DNA of 64,000 nucleotides, from NCBI GenBank assembly GCA_020086605.1, contig JACBWW010000018.1, positions 12,493,252 through 12,557,251 of the forward strand. The letters run 5' to 3'. Every line of letters starts with the position of its first letter. The stretch's first letter is position 1. The notes under the pieces were generated by a model, which was not told the origin of the DNA, did no database searches, and saw nothing but the letters and a program-made list of their open reading frames with translations. The DNA comes from Lanius collurio (taxonomy: Eukaryota > Chordata > Aves > Passeriformes > Laniidae). A program made the translations under genes and the position numbers. Shown one piece after another: positions 26,401-37,300 of the stretch.

Positions 26401-28020
26401 TCACATAAAAACTTCTCCAGCATGGCTTTTCAGTTTATTCAACAATGTAATTGGTTAGATTCACTCAGAAAGCTTCTTAAAATCTGCCTTTGTCATTCTT
26501 CTTCTCCCACAGAATTCCATAGCCAGTGCTGCTTCCAAAGAGCTGGCCAGTTTGCACAACACTAAATATACATACGGTCCAGGAGCTAAAACAATCTGTA
26601 AGTATTGACCTAAATATACTAACAATCTATATTGAGCTCTACTAGGACTATAAAATGCAGTTTTCTAGTGATTCTTGTTCCTCTTTCTAAGTAGTCCCCT
26701 TCTTTCTTCATGTGTTTATACTAAGAAGTATAAATGGGATCTGTCATTTCAAAATTCTGGGATAATTTATTCCTTAGGGATCCCAGGAAGTGTGTGACTC
26801 CCTGGAAAGCAAAGTGATGTAGTAAAATGGCTATGAATTCATGTGCATAACATGAATTCCTAAATCATTTACAGTTTAAACATAAAAACGTTGACCTGAG
26901 ATCTTCTGCATTTCCAGTATCTCCAAGTCAAAGATGATGTGAATCCTTTGTATCCACATCCATTTGTGTGATGTGAATTCTTCAACCACTCTAGCAACAA
27001 CAATTTATTTTACTTTGCATTGTATTCTGAGACACATTAATTGCAATGCTCTTTGTAATTTCTAAAGACTAATTATTCTATCCTTCTTGGGAATGCAGCT
27101 GTGGATATGGCAGTGCCAAAAGCCAAGCTGAGGTTGCCCAATCTAGATTTATAGAACTTTAATAACTCCCATATTTAAGGTCTCTTAATTTACTTAAATA
27201 TGGAAACTAATTTCTCTTGCCCATTTCTCCTTCCTCAAATAGTTAACTCCTCCCTCAAACATTTAAAAAAAACAGTTTCTTCCAATTTTTATGGAGGTTC
27301 TTCCTTTAGAAATGTTTTGGTGATGCTTGGCAATTCTAGAGGCTCCTTCCTTAGCAAAAGAGACTTTTTATTGTACCAGCTACTGAAAAGGTGGGGTACT
27401 ACTTGTCCAGCAGAAAAAGATGGAGCTGAAATCCCAGATATGTGCTCTTTCACATCTCTGTAAACCTCAGAAAATCACCCAGTGAGAGAGTATTTGCTTC
27501 TGATGCCAAGCCTTTCTAAACACCCCCACGCAACCACGCCATTCTCCTGTTCCTTAGACATTTCTCCCATGGTTTCCCCACAGTACTGACAAGGAGGGAG
27601 CAGTTTAGCTTGTTTACATTTGCTTGCACAAACCAGCTGGAACAAAGCTCAAAAATGGCCTGAAATGACAGAAGTTCTCTCATGAGGAGGAAAAATCAAT
27701 CAATTCACTGAATATTTCTTTTTATCTGTCCTTTCTGCATTCCTGGCTATGTGACTTGACTCCAAAGTATTTCTCATTTGATGTGTAGCCGCTCTTCCCC
27801 AGTTAAGCCTTATTTAATTTCTTTACCAACAGACCCTGCTGCGGGGGGCTCTGATGACTGGGCTTATGATCAAGGCATCAAGTACGCTTTCACTTTCGAG
27901 CTCCGAGACACTGGGAGATACGGTTTTCTTCTCCCTGAATCTCAGATAAAGCCAACCTGTGAAGAGACTTTACTTGCTGTTAAATATATTGCCAACTATG
28001 TCCTTGAGCACTTGTATTAG
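8353..28020 (+). CDS. CPB1: Carboxypeptidase B (pancreatic procarboxypeptidase B), complete, 11 exons
   Basis: This encodes a secreted zinc exopeptidase of family M14A that removes C-terminal Lys or Arg after activation by trypsin. Coding exons are 8353-8423, 8528-8603, 10272-10396, 12748-12847, 13422-13523, 14786-14887, 17236-17346, 17425-17515, 18230-18432, 26513-26597 and 27833-28020. Joined, they give 417 residues, the same length as the human protein. Residues 1-15 form a hydrophobic signal peptide, and the activation peptide should end at Arg110. Zinc ligands are His176, Glu179 (HAREW motif) and His304 (IHSYS). The DPNRNFD motif carries the substrate-carboxylate Asn/Arg pair. Tyr356 and the catalytic Glu378 ([11 protein letters not shown]) are present. 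Asp363 in the GGSDDW motif is the specificity residue for basic side chains; A-type enzymes have Ile or Leu there, so this is B-type. All introns are GT-AG. No frameshift is seen. Known family facts support the function; splicing is inferred. Confidence 0.96.
8528..8603 (+). CDS. CPB1: CPB1 exon 2: activation peptide
   Basis: It follows a cttacag acceptor. The stretch around KVFRVIP is the first strand of the M14 propeptide fold. It ends in phase 0 at a gtaaag donor. Starting four bases later, at the next AG, would break the frame. Confidence 0.93.
10194..10277 (+). repeat. 42-bp tandem duplication spanning the CPB1 exon 3 splice acceptor
   Basis: Copy 1 is 10194-10235 and copy 2 is 10236-10277. 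They differ at three positions (39/42 identical). Each copy carries a T-rich tract, a ttcag acceptor and the first six bases of exon 3 (gttgac). The period is a multiple of three and the interval has no stop codon, so the upstream acceptor would add 14 residues ([14 protein letters not shown]) to the activation peptide. Confidence 0.93.
10272..10396 (+). CDS. CPB1: CPB1 exon 3: activation peptide
   Basis: It encodes the segment starting VDFWQPDS and ending at the split Gln codon after EY; donor gtaagt. The acceptor used here gives the family-standard length. An almost identical acceptor lies exactly 42 bases upstream (exon start at 10230) and is also in frame; see the tandem-repeat entry. Confidence 0.92.
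12748..12847 (+). CDS. CPB1: CPB1 exon 4: propeptide cleavage region
   Basis: It encodes [16 protein letters not shown], then Arg110, where trypsin should cleave, and the start of the mature enzyme (HSYEKYNNW). Acceptor cttgcag, donor gtaaaa, phase 0 at the end. Confidence 0.93.
13422..13523 (+). CDS. CPB1: CPB1 exon 5
   Basis: It encodes 34 residues of the mature enzyme, including [18 protein letters not shown]. Acceptor attaaacag, donor gtaagt, phase 0 at both ends. Confidence 0.93.
13894..14379 (+). mobile_element. Solo LTR of an avian endogenous retrovirus, ERVL-like, in CPB1 intron 5
   Basis: The segment starts near ggtggttttgactgggatag, includes the stretch about cacagagccaaggcc and a run of AC-rich sequence, and ends near gctgggtttatactaca. 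This matches the general layout I know of a common avian ERVL-type LTR. ATTAAA at 14293-14298 could be its poly(A) signal. No internal retroviral gene or second LTR is next to it, so it appears to be a solo LTR in the same orientation as CPB1. The flanking attttg / atttttg may be a decayed target-site duplication. Family assignment is from memory; boundaries are approximate. Confidence 0.75.
14786..14887 (+). CDS. CPB1: CPB1 exon 6: zinc-binding HxxE
   Basis: It encodes [19 protein letters not shown]. His176 and Glu179 are two of the three zinc ligands. The acceptor follows a long T-tract ending cctag; the donor is gtcagt. The exon lies just after an intron that carries a solo LTR. Confidence 0.94.
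16240..16440 (+). repeat. A/C-rich low-complexity stretch in CPB1 intron 6
   Basis: This is a run of A-rich sequence broken by short C-runs, including about 17 consecutive A. It gives long but meaningless lysine/proline-rich frames on + and phenylalanine/glycine-rich frames on -. Confidence 0.8.
17236..17346 (+). CDS. CPB1: CPB1 exon 7
   Basis: It encodes 37 residues including [18 protein letters not shown], a conserved core strand of M14A enzymes. Acceptor aagtag, donor gtaagt, phase 0. Confidence 0.94.
17425..17515 (+). CDS. CPB1: CPB1 exon 8: substrate-carboxylate site
   Basis: It encodes NRMWRKTRS and then [11 protein letters not shown]. The Arg residues and the Asn-Arg pair bind the C-terminal carboxylate of the substrate. 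It ends in phase 1 at gtaagt. Confidence 0.94.
17747..17822 (+). repeat. TA/CA dinucleotide microsatellite in CPB1 intron 8
   Basis: It has a core of about ten TA units followed by imperfect CA and TA units. It lies about 230 bases after exon 8 and is likely to vary in length. Confidence 0.9.
18230..18432 (+). CDS. CPB1: CPB1 exon 9: third zinc ligand
   Basis: At 203 bases this is the longest exon. It encodes a disulfide-bearing loop (SPCADTYCG), the [11 protein letters not shown] helix and IHSYSQ, where His304 is the third zinc ligand. The donor gtaagt opens the 8.1-kb intron 9. Confidence 0.94.
21851..21931 (+). repeat. 80-bp dispersed element, copy 1
   Basis: About 90% identical to 30765-30845 in the same orientation. 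The shared core includes ttcccattaggtcacc, tatgctttcctcattt and ctagctttatca. The flanks do not align. I do not recognise the family. Confidence 0.8.
22130..22190. repeat. Two adjacent perfect inverted repeats
   Basis: The first hairpin has 13-bp arms, 22130-22142 (catttacaaccca) and 22152-22164, with a 9-base loop. The second has 10-bp arms, 22168-22177 (tacagactag) and 22181-22190, with a 3-base loop. Both arms match perfectly, and three bases separate the hairpins. Confidence 0.9.
26513..26597 (+). CDS. CPB1: CPB1 exon 10
   Basis: It encodes 28 residues with [18 protein letters not shown], close to the mammalian enzyme. Acceptor cccacag, donor gtaagt, ends in phase 1 so that the catalytic-loop Tyr356 codon is split. 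Confidence 0.93.
27833..28020 (+). CDS. CPB1: CPB1 exon 11: specificity pocket and catalytic Glu
   Basis: It completes Tyr356 and encodes [14 protein letters not shown], where Asp363 sets basic specificity, then [13 protein letters not shown] with catalytic Glu378. The C-terminus is YVLEHLY and the stop is TAG. Confidence 0.95.
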
Positions 28021-28191
28021 AATGGAGTTCTAAAAACTATTAAAGTAGGCTTTATTCAAAGCTGCCTTCCTTTTTTTCTTCCGTAAAAATATATTTTTAT
28101 TTCTCTATTCTTAATGTTCTTATTCATATTCTTAGTCCATTACAGGTGACAAGAACAAGTTTTTCAAGAGAAATTTTAGAAATTCAAGAGA

Positions 28192-28197
28192 AATAAA
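28192..28197 (+). terminator. CPB1: Poly(A) signal of CPB1
   Basis: AATAAA lies 172 bases after the stop codon. An ATTAAA at about 28039 is a possible weaker, earlier signal. The 3' UTR is therefore short, which fits an abundant secretory mRNA. Confidence 0.65.
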
Positions 28198-30419
28198 ACA
28201 TTTTTATTAAAGTACTGTCCGTAGTTGGGGGGGTTGAAAAAGAAAGAGCACAAGAAGATTAATCAAACTAAGGCAAAAGTTGCCTTATTGATTAAAATTA
28301 TCTTTACACGTAGGAGACAAGCTGAGCATTAGAGCTTACACTGCTTGTTAACCAGAATGAAAACAACCAGGTGATCCACATAAATGGACTTTCACCCAAA
28401 CATTCATTGCCTAAATGCCAACAGTAGCAAGGAGAAGCTTGCATCACATACTTTTGAAATTATATTAGCTGTGATGTGCTCTTTAGAATTTTCTCAAAAC
28501 CTACCTTGGATGTGTCCCATCACTGAAAAATAATTTGGATCTGAGGTCACTGGTAGTCCAATCTGGACTAAGTCATGAAAATTATAATTACTATTAATGG
28601 CCAAAACTATATAAATCATGCTACCCTGCCTCTAAGGTTCTCACTCTCACTACAGTAGCATCTCCCCAAATGTTCTCAGTCCCGGTACTTCCTGAGGCCC
28701 CACTACTGTCACGAGCGGAAGAATCATAAACAGCCATAAAGACCAAGTCTGGTGATAAATGAGTAACTGTTTCTTTCATGAAAAGCTGTAGAGAATTATC
28801 CCCTCCCAATCAATTTTCTGTAAAGGTAATGTGGGCCTGATTGGGTCAGAGTGAGTGAAAGTGATAAATTGCTACTCGACATCTTTCCCACAGAGCTGCA
28901 GAAAATGTGTTTGGCATCTATTAATGCTGTTTGGAGTTTGGCTAATATGGGAGACACTCTGCACAATGATAGGGAAAAACCTTATGTCAACACAGAACCT
29001 GGCTGATCTCCCTGCCACTGCTGGAAGCTCTAAACAGAGACTTCCACTGTCCACTGATGATCCTGGAATTAACCCTGTTTCTGGCAGGTCCTTAGCTAAT
29101 CCAGTCAAAAGAACCCCAGAAATGTACCTTACAGAAAATGGTTCTCCAAAGAAAATAATCAAATTCAAGACCTGTCAAAAACTAGATGTTCTCCCTTTTT
29201 GTCCCTTCTCAGTGGAAGAAAAGAGGAAGATGGGGTCCAATTTAAAATTACACTTTCATTTATATGTATAAGAAAAAAGAAAAGCACACATCCACTAGCC
29301 CACTCCAATCAGCCCAGCAGCACTCAAGTTAAACTACTCCTCACACACAAGTGATCCATCTGGTTTTGATCACTGGTGAAACTGAACCCACGTGTGAAAG
29401 TAGCACGTACCAATAAAAAGACGTATCATTCTGTTTTGCAATAGAAGTGGGGGGGAAGGACAATCACCGTTACTAAAAATAGCACAGGATGTGAGCAGAA
29501 CATACTGTCCAGAGCCAAACATGTTACAAAGGGCAGGAAAATAAATTCTCAGAATATAAAACATTTTGGCTAATTTTAACTAAGTACTAGCAACCATCCA
29601 GGGAGTATCCTGACTGTAACTTTGTTATTTGGAAAGATGACCAGGTTTTACACTGTTATAGATGGGTCAAAATTCATAAGAAATTAAAACACTACAAATG
29701 TAATAAGTTGTTTATGTGAGATCTAAAATGTAAACTATATCCTGCAAATTGTATATATGTTTAAATTGTGTTCAGAGTACACCTTGGCAAGTCTCATGAC
29801 ATCTTGCTCAAGGAAGGTACTAATTAACATAAGAAGTGCAGGCAACCTCAAGAGATGACCTCAGACCCAGGATTTCACCGTACCCAACAAAGATCTTTCT
29901 CCATCTGAAAGAAGCAAGAGATAGGATCTGCTGCTCCCTGGACATGGTTGATGAATGGACTTATCACTCGAGATACCTCACTGTCATCATACAAGGATTT
30001 CATCATATACTAAGATGAGTTACTGGAAGCCATCAATCTGATTACAAAGAGAGAGTCCCTGGACACATCAACACCTAAATGTACCACTGAGCACCAGACC
30101 TGAGTATCATCAAAAATGAAAAAGACAATAGATTTCATAGCCAAGAGCAAGAAAAACAGTATAAAAACTGGACTCAAACATCTCTAAGGTGTGCACTTAC
30201 CTCTCTGAACTGCTGGTGGTCAGAGCTGTGTATGTGACACCCAGAGTCAAGATCCTAAGCTTGGCCCTGCTTTCTTATATAGTAGCTGATTTTGATTGTC
30301 AATTTTATTACAATAAATTTTATTTATCTTTATATTAATAATTTGGCTTGCGCAAATTATTAATTTGACTAAATTGACATTTCATTTATAACAACACCAA
30401 CTGCAATGTGAATTGTTGA

Positions 30420-30541
30420 TACTCAGCACTTAGTACTATGGTGTAGTTGACAAGTTCAGTCAGAAGTTCAGTCAGCTTGATGATCTTGGAGGTCTTTTTC
30501 AACCTTAATGGTTCTATGATTCCATTCTATGATTCTATGAT
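30420..30541 (+). mobile_element. CR1 LINE fragment, 3' end
   Basis: It contains the CR1 3' end pattern cttgatgatcttggaggtc followed by ttcaaccttaatgg and the tail repeat attctatg in three imperfect copies. The section before it (acttagtactatggtgtag) also matches CR1. The element is truncated at its 5' end, as is usual for this family. Confidence 0.9.
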
Positions 30542-30764
30542 CCAGTAACAGGCAGGCACTTGACTGCAGGCAAGCAAACACACAGTTACACAGTTGAGGG
30601 GTAGGTCACAGCACCCAGCAACTACAACAGCATTAGAGTTACCCCAATTAATTTAAATGTGTGACTCTGAGGCAGAATATGGTACATATTTGGTGGCTCT
30701 GACATCCCCAAATCAAGACACAGCAAAGCAGTGATCTGCAGCTTTTCTGTGCCTCCTCCCCAGA

Positions 30765-30845
30765 AGTTCATATTTCGGCCTTAGTTTCCCATTAGGTCAC
30801 CTTATGCTTTCCTCATTTTCAGCAGACAAGTCTAGCTTTATCAAT
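30765..30845 (+). repeat. 80-bp dispersed element, copy 2
   Basis: The partner of 21851-21931, here 2.7 kb downstream of the CPB1 stop codon. A 2-base gap and a handful of substitutions separate the copies. It follows a CR1 3' end (30420-30541) by about 220 bases but does not look like CR1. Confidence 0.8.
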
Positions 30846-31154
30846 TAAATTCTCCCCAGAAGGCACTCACTAGCACTGCTGATCAAATTACACAGATGCA
30901 GAGAAGAGCAATCAAATGTGGTATTATCATCCATGCAGCTTGGAACATAAGCCAAAGAATATATGGGAGAAATTCAAGCAGGAAAGGACATTCTGCTAGC
31001 AGGTAAGCTGCTAGTGCAGAGACATTGAAAGAAAACACAGAGAGGAAGCAGAAGTTCATCAAGAAGTCACAAGTCTTCAAATTCTAGCACCAGCTTCAAA
31101 AAACATGTAAATTTCACATGCAAAACTGTTGGATAACTTATTCTCAAATTAAAA

Positions 31155-31360
31155 TACATGAAACTCCATGTCAACACAAGAAAATACCTTTTTATCACAG
31201 ATGCCCAAACACTGGAACACGTTTCCCAGAAATGGAGTCTCCTTCCTTGGAGATGTTGTTTAAAACTTGGCTGGACATGGCCCCGGGCAACCTGCTTTGT
31301 GCTTTGTGTGGTCCTGTTGATGTCTGCTTGAAACGGGTCAACCAAGGACTGAGATGAACA
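31155..31360 (+). mobile_element. CR1 LINE fragment, diverged
   Basis: The order of blocks matches CR1 3' regions: tccatgtcaacacaag, then acactggaacacgtttccc, then ggagtctccttccttggag and a block like aacctgctttgtg. It lacks the 3' octamer tail. It is more diverged than the 30420 copy, so it is probably older. Confidence 0.8.
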
Positions 31361-34300
31361 ATTTCAGCTTTTCCTGTTTGATTTATACTGCTGCTTTTAT
31401 CAGATAAATTGAAAGGGGACATTCTGTTCTCCTGATTAACAATCACATCAAAAAGATGCCATCTTTCTCAATAGCTTAATAGCTATTGTTCAGTCAAATG
31501 CATTCAAACAGCCAATTCATTTCAGTGTTCCCAAACTCAAAAGGGATTAAGACCTGATGAAGTGCTTTAAAGACAATGTACTGTCCCATCTGCCAGGTCT
31601 CACAGAAGTGATATTGGAGATACCATATCACTCACGGAGGAGATGTCCCTTCAGTACAGATCACAGCTGCAAAGACCCTTAACAAAGGCAACACTTACAA
31701 ATTCTGAAGTCTTTAACATATAAAAAGGTAACTCACACAAAAATGGAATGAAATGCAATTAAGTCCCAACAGTTGTGTGAGAGTTGTGTGAGCTTCTGGG
31801 GAAGGAATTTCCAAGTTCACTCAAAGTTGTCAAGCAACTGCTGACACAATGGTGATTCAGAGAAGGCAACTTTTGCTCCTGCTGATCCAGACACAACTGT
31901 CTCAAAAACTGCGCTAGAAATTAAACCTGTGCTTACAGCGCAGCCTGCTCTAAACTCTGCTTTGCTGACATATGGCCTCAGCATGCTTCCTGTCACTTTG
32001 AATTCTTCCAAGGACAGATGTGAGCTGTGCATTGAAGCTGATTGTCTCTACATTCCCTGCTGCACTCAGAACAGCTGCATTACAGCTGCATACAGCATTT
32101 TCTACAGGAGGAGAGGAAACAGCCAAATGCTTTTGAGAATGGGACTGGGTCCCTGTCCTTTACAGGAAGGATGCCAAGCTACTTGTGGTAAACTTTGCAA
32201 CCACAGAAAACAGGTAATTTGATATCAATAAGTGAATATATACAGCTTAGCCAAGAAATAGGAAAATCTAGCCAAGCATCTAAACCTTTCTTCAAAACTT
32301 TAACAGTTGACAAGCACTGAAATCCTTTCCTGCAGCATTTAGCTGAAGACCTAAGATGTTTAACTGAAATTTTTCAAGGAAAGTATGAATCACGCTGCTC
32401 TAATAAAAAAATCAACTTGTAATTTCCTGGCTTCATGGGGAAAAATCAAATATCCAGGTTTCGTTTTAATACACTGATATATTAGGGTATAATGGGAAAC
32501 AAAACCAAAACCAAACCAGTTCAGGAATAAGGGTTGTCATTCCCACAGATCCCTGTGATGAGAGAGTGAAGCCATTGAGTACAGCTCCATATCACAGTTC
32601 ATGTCCAGAAGTGATACAACTCAGAGCATCTCTGTTCCTGCCAGCATTAGCCCAGAACCTAGTCAGCCTTCCACAAAAATCAAGAGATGCTAGTGAATTT
32701 TATAAATGGCAAGCAGAACTCCGAAGACAAATGTGCTGTTCTGCAGCACAGCAATGATGTCATCGCTGACATGTATGTTGCATCAACATAACTGATCAAC
32801 ATGGTTCCTTCTTCTCCATTGCAAAGGTGCAACATACTCCATTATGAAACTGCAAGTACAGCAGTAGATGCAAAAAGCTTTTCATTTATAGGTTTATGTC
32901 TCTGGTCATACAATGTGTTTTCTTTATAAAGAAAACCTCACATAAGTGAAGTCTCAGAAGTTCAAGTGCTCAGCACACCTAAAAAAATATTCTAACATCT
33001 CTCAAATCTAGACTCTGAGATCCTTTTCTCTTAAAAAGCTGTCCTCCAAATATGACAAAAAAACCTCTATCCCTCATTCTCTTTCCTGGCCTATACACAG
33101 AAATGCCACGAAGGTCTCTGAATTAATTCCTCACCCATCCTGGAGAAAATCAAAGGAAAAGTAGGTGCTCCTTCTGGTATATTCAACTAACAAGTTCAGG
33201 CCTACTGAAATCAACAGTTATTTCACTCAAAAACTAAGCTGTGAATGCTCTAAAAAACATTGGAATTTCACCAAGGGGTTTTTATGTCATTTTACACATA
33301 GCTTTCATTAATTCTTCAATGATTTTTTTTGAATGTGCCCAGAAATGGAATGAATAAAGGGTTCAAAAGGAACATTCATCTGGTACAGACTTTCAGGAAA
33401 CTATTCTGACATTTTTCTCAACAAATGGAAATACTGTTCATGACCTGAGGGCTTTCTTTAAGGATCATAAATAGAATATTTCCTATTTGAATGGAACTAG
33501 AATTTCTAATGACATAATGATGGTTTATACCTTCCCTCTTTCAATACCTATCTTTGAATCATGTCTGAAAAGCAACAATATAATCCTTACAATTGTAGAA
33601 CACCTTTCCTCCATTTAAAAGGAAGTCTGAATAGAAATTGATGCTTTATTTCTGTCTTTTGTCACCACTATTCCTTTGCGGTTTCAGTCTCTCATATCTC
33701 TACTGTAAGTTATACTGTCACTGATAGAAGTTCTGGCAACAACATATTCAGCAATAAAAAAATCTTAAAAAATAATGAATTAGTTTGAAATGTTAACACA
33801 AACTGCATTTTTATTATATGCTTACTAAACCAGAAAATCAATTACATCTTGGAATTTAAAAAATAAATTCAAACTTGCTTTTTAAAAAGCCCTATGACAC
33901 TATACTTACACTTGACTTTGTTCTGATGTTGTGTATTTGGAAATCACAAAGGAGCTAATTTCCTAGGATTCTAACGATGAGCAGCTAAGAGAGGAGAATT
34001 TCCTTGTTAAATTGCACAGCCCAGTAAAAACTTCTGGTTAACATGAAAAAGCAATTCTTGAGAGGCAATTTTGCATTTTATGTGCCCTAACATATTCACT
34101 TAAAATCTATTAAAATGTAAAACATTAAAAATCTGAAATATTGATTTCAGTACTCTCACATTAAGTTCAATCCAGACCAAACTTCATGTGTATGTTCATG
34201 TGTACTTCATGTGTACTTATGTGTATACCCACAAAATAAACAAAATCTCCTAGACTTAACAGTTGCACTGAAGCTCCCTTCCTGAAGAGAGCAGGCACCT

Positions 34301-37300
34301 GCCACAACCATTAAAAAAGGGAAATCAGCTTTGCAGCAGTGCCATGCGTGCAGGAAAAAGCACCCAGATGCTCCCCACAGAAGGCAGCTACAGAACAGGC
34401 TCTGCAGCCTGCACCAGCTGAACACTGATCATCCTCCACAGAGGTCAGTCAGACCCATTCTGCTGCCAACCCCCAGTGAACACCAGCTCTCTGCAGTGCT
34501 GCCCATCCAGCTCCACTGCCAGAGCCCACCACAACCCTGAGACCTTGAAAGCTTTGGTACTTGCAGCATTCAGTTTTGCATGGGATGTTTTCTCCTCTCT
34601 CAAGACAACTCTGTGTCTGGGAATAGTTAATTACCTTCAAATTAGTCAGAAGTTGGAGCCTCTCAGTTCGATATTGTCACCAAGGAGGGTGTTTGTGCCT
34701 GCCCAGGTGTGCACTGCTTAGGGAGACCTCCAGCCTGCCCAGCACCCAGCCCAGCCAGGAGGACAGTTCAGAGCATGAGGAACAGCACCACTCCTTCACA
34801 GCCATCAAAGTGATTTTGATTTCTAACAGGGAATGAGTGATTCTCACACCTGGTTTAGTTCAATTAAATATCTTTAGGGGAAAATTTATGATTAGACACA
34901 GAATCAACACTGTATCTAGGGTCTGTTGATGGACACCATATATTTATTCAGGTTTCTGAGCCTCTTTTAATGTTCAATTAATTTTGCCTTGATGGCCATT
35001 TTGTGTCTAGAATCTGAATTACTGACAAAACAGCTGGAATCTTCCCTCACCCTTCATATCCTTCTAGGTGTCTGTGCTCTTCTGAAGCAATGTCTTTCCT
35101 GTCAAACTCTGTAAACCAAGTAGTATTTGCTGGCCATCATGGCCTCAGATTCTGAGAAAAATTCTGTCCTGCACGTGATTTTGGACGCGATTCTGTCCTG
35201 AGGAATTTTTAGAATCCCTTTCAAAATGCTCTTGTTACTTTTTGGGACACTGTTTGGGTCAGCTTCCCTAACTCACTTTGAGATACAACTCAGGAGTCAA
35301 TGCTGTTCCCAAAGGCCTTTCAAGAATTCTCCTGGTGTGTCAGCATGTTACATGTTTAGTTTATGGAGAAACAAACAGACAAAGTTCATTAAAACACATT
35401 CAGTACTTTAGCACTATGCACACAGATCTCACTGAACTCCACAGGTGATAGAAGCTCCTGACAGGAGTGTACCCAATAAAACAATTCATCAAAACATCCA
35501 CCATGACTCAGGGAGCGGGTGTGAGAGATCTGAGTAACTTAAAAAAATCTCTCCTGAATGTCCCCCTGGCAAGCTCAGACACCAGCCCACACCTGCTCCT
35601 GGCATCTCTGCAGGATGGTACTTTGTAAGATTGCTGCTTAAAGGCTTTTGACATTAATATAAAGATTCCAAAGAGCAAATTCAGCTGGGAATTTAAAGCA
35701 GAAACAAAAGCGCAGATTTAATGTGAATAAGATCTTTCCAGTTCATGGAAATATATTCTTCCTCTTACTGGAGTAAATTCAGAGGGGGAAAAACCCCTAC
35801 AAAACCCAAATCACAAGCCAGTCCTTCACCAGCCTGCACAACCTTTCAGTTCTATGGTGCACGGTGTTGTGAGGCATCCCACACAGGTCAGCAACCTTAA
35901 GGCATTCCTAACTCTACTGCTTCAGGGCATGTAGAAGACAGTTTAATCAATCACCAGTCACTTTTGTTTCAAGCAGAATTCTAATATGCAAGAGTTTCTT
36001 CAAGAAATGCAGATGCTGCTTTAGCTGCAGAGTGAGATGAGATGCTTTCAGAACACATCGTTCCTTCCACAACAGCTCCTCAGCTGACTGAAAATCCTGG
36101 CAGCCCCCACTCATTCTGGAGCCAGACATGGCTTCTCATGACATCTTGTGGCAGCAGGAGCAGCTGACAGGGCTTTTGTTTTCAAAAAACTAATTTAAGG
36201 TATGAAACAATGATATTACAGAAAATCAAACACACAAGAAAAGGACCAACTTACAATCAATTAATTTTAACAGAGTAGCAACACTTTCTCAAAACAGGAA
36301 GATTTCCCATAAAATGGAGACACAAAGCACAAAGAAAAATGAGCATTATTTAAAAGTAATAAAGTCAGAAAATTGAAACAAAAACACTCTAATGCAATTC
36401 AAAGTGCCTATGAGGCACAGATGTACAACTATAATAATACAAGTATGTATTATTAGCACTTAACATATTATTACCTATTCTAACTAGACAATCAGAATTT
36501 TCTTTGCACCCTGTTGATTCTAGGGAGAGATTGGTACAGAAGGGAAAAGCTTCACTGTTCAGAAATGTAATGACAAGGTGACTCAATTAGGCTAATTTAT
36601 TGATATTTATGTTGTGTGTAACTGGATGAACAGCAAAATAGCAAATCCTATTTCCCATTTGTTTTCAAATTATGTTTTGAGAAAAGATGTCTCTTAGTTT
36701 TACCTGAAAAAAACCAAAAATTGTGGTTCAGTACTATTCTACACATCAGTCTCAGAAAAATTATTAGATGGCCCACCTTGAAAAGGAAATAAGAGACAGC
36801 TACAATTAAATAAATTAAACCCAACAAAATTATTTTATACACAGAGTTATTTTCCCAAACATACTCATCAAGGCACACAAGAAAGATGTCTTCCTAGTCA
36901 TTAACTGAGTAAATCTTAATTCACACTAGTTTTTGATGGAAGGTATTTCACTTTTTCTCTATGCAGCTTGGTGTCGGAAATCCTGCCTCAGCCCCTTATA
37001 CAGCTTCTGGAACAGTGGCAGTTTTTCCTGCCAAGGCAGAAACAACTGGCTTTGTCTAGACTTGGTAGGAGGATAACAGAACAAAATACAAGCAGGTTTT
37101 ATGTAGTCAGAGATGAGCACTGGAGGACAAAGAGAAATATTCTGGCAGGAATATTCAAGGAGGACTGCAACTCTTACTAACAGGCATGAAAGGGTTTTCA
37201 AAAGCATTTGCTGCAGCACTCTCAAAGCAATAAAAACCTACACCAGGAATAACTCGTATTTGTCCTTCAAATGTGAAAAAAATAATAATCTACATTTCAC

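Larger units (their letters stand above)
18433..26512 (+). other. CPB1 intron 9 (8.1 kb)
   Basis: This is the longest intron in the gene. No coding exon or recognised transposon was found in it. It holds two side-by-side perfect hairpins (22130-22190), a smaller hairpin (22533-22559), and one copy of an 80-bp element (21851-21931) that recurs downstream of the gene. The rest is AT-rich and unassigned. Confidence 0.7.

Noticed and set aside
28855..29271. 138-codon plus-strand frame downstream of CPB1
   Set aside because: No recognisable domain, no promoter or splice context, and composition like the surrounding non-coding DNA. Such lengths occur by chance in this window.
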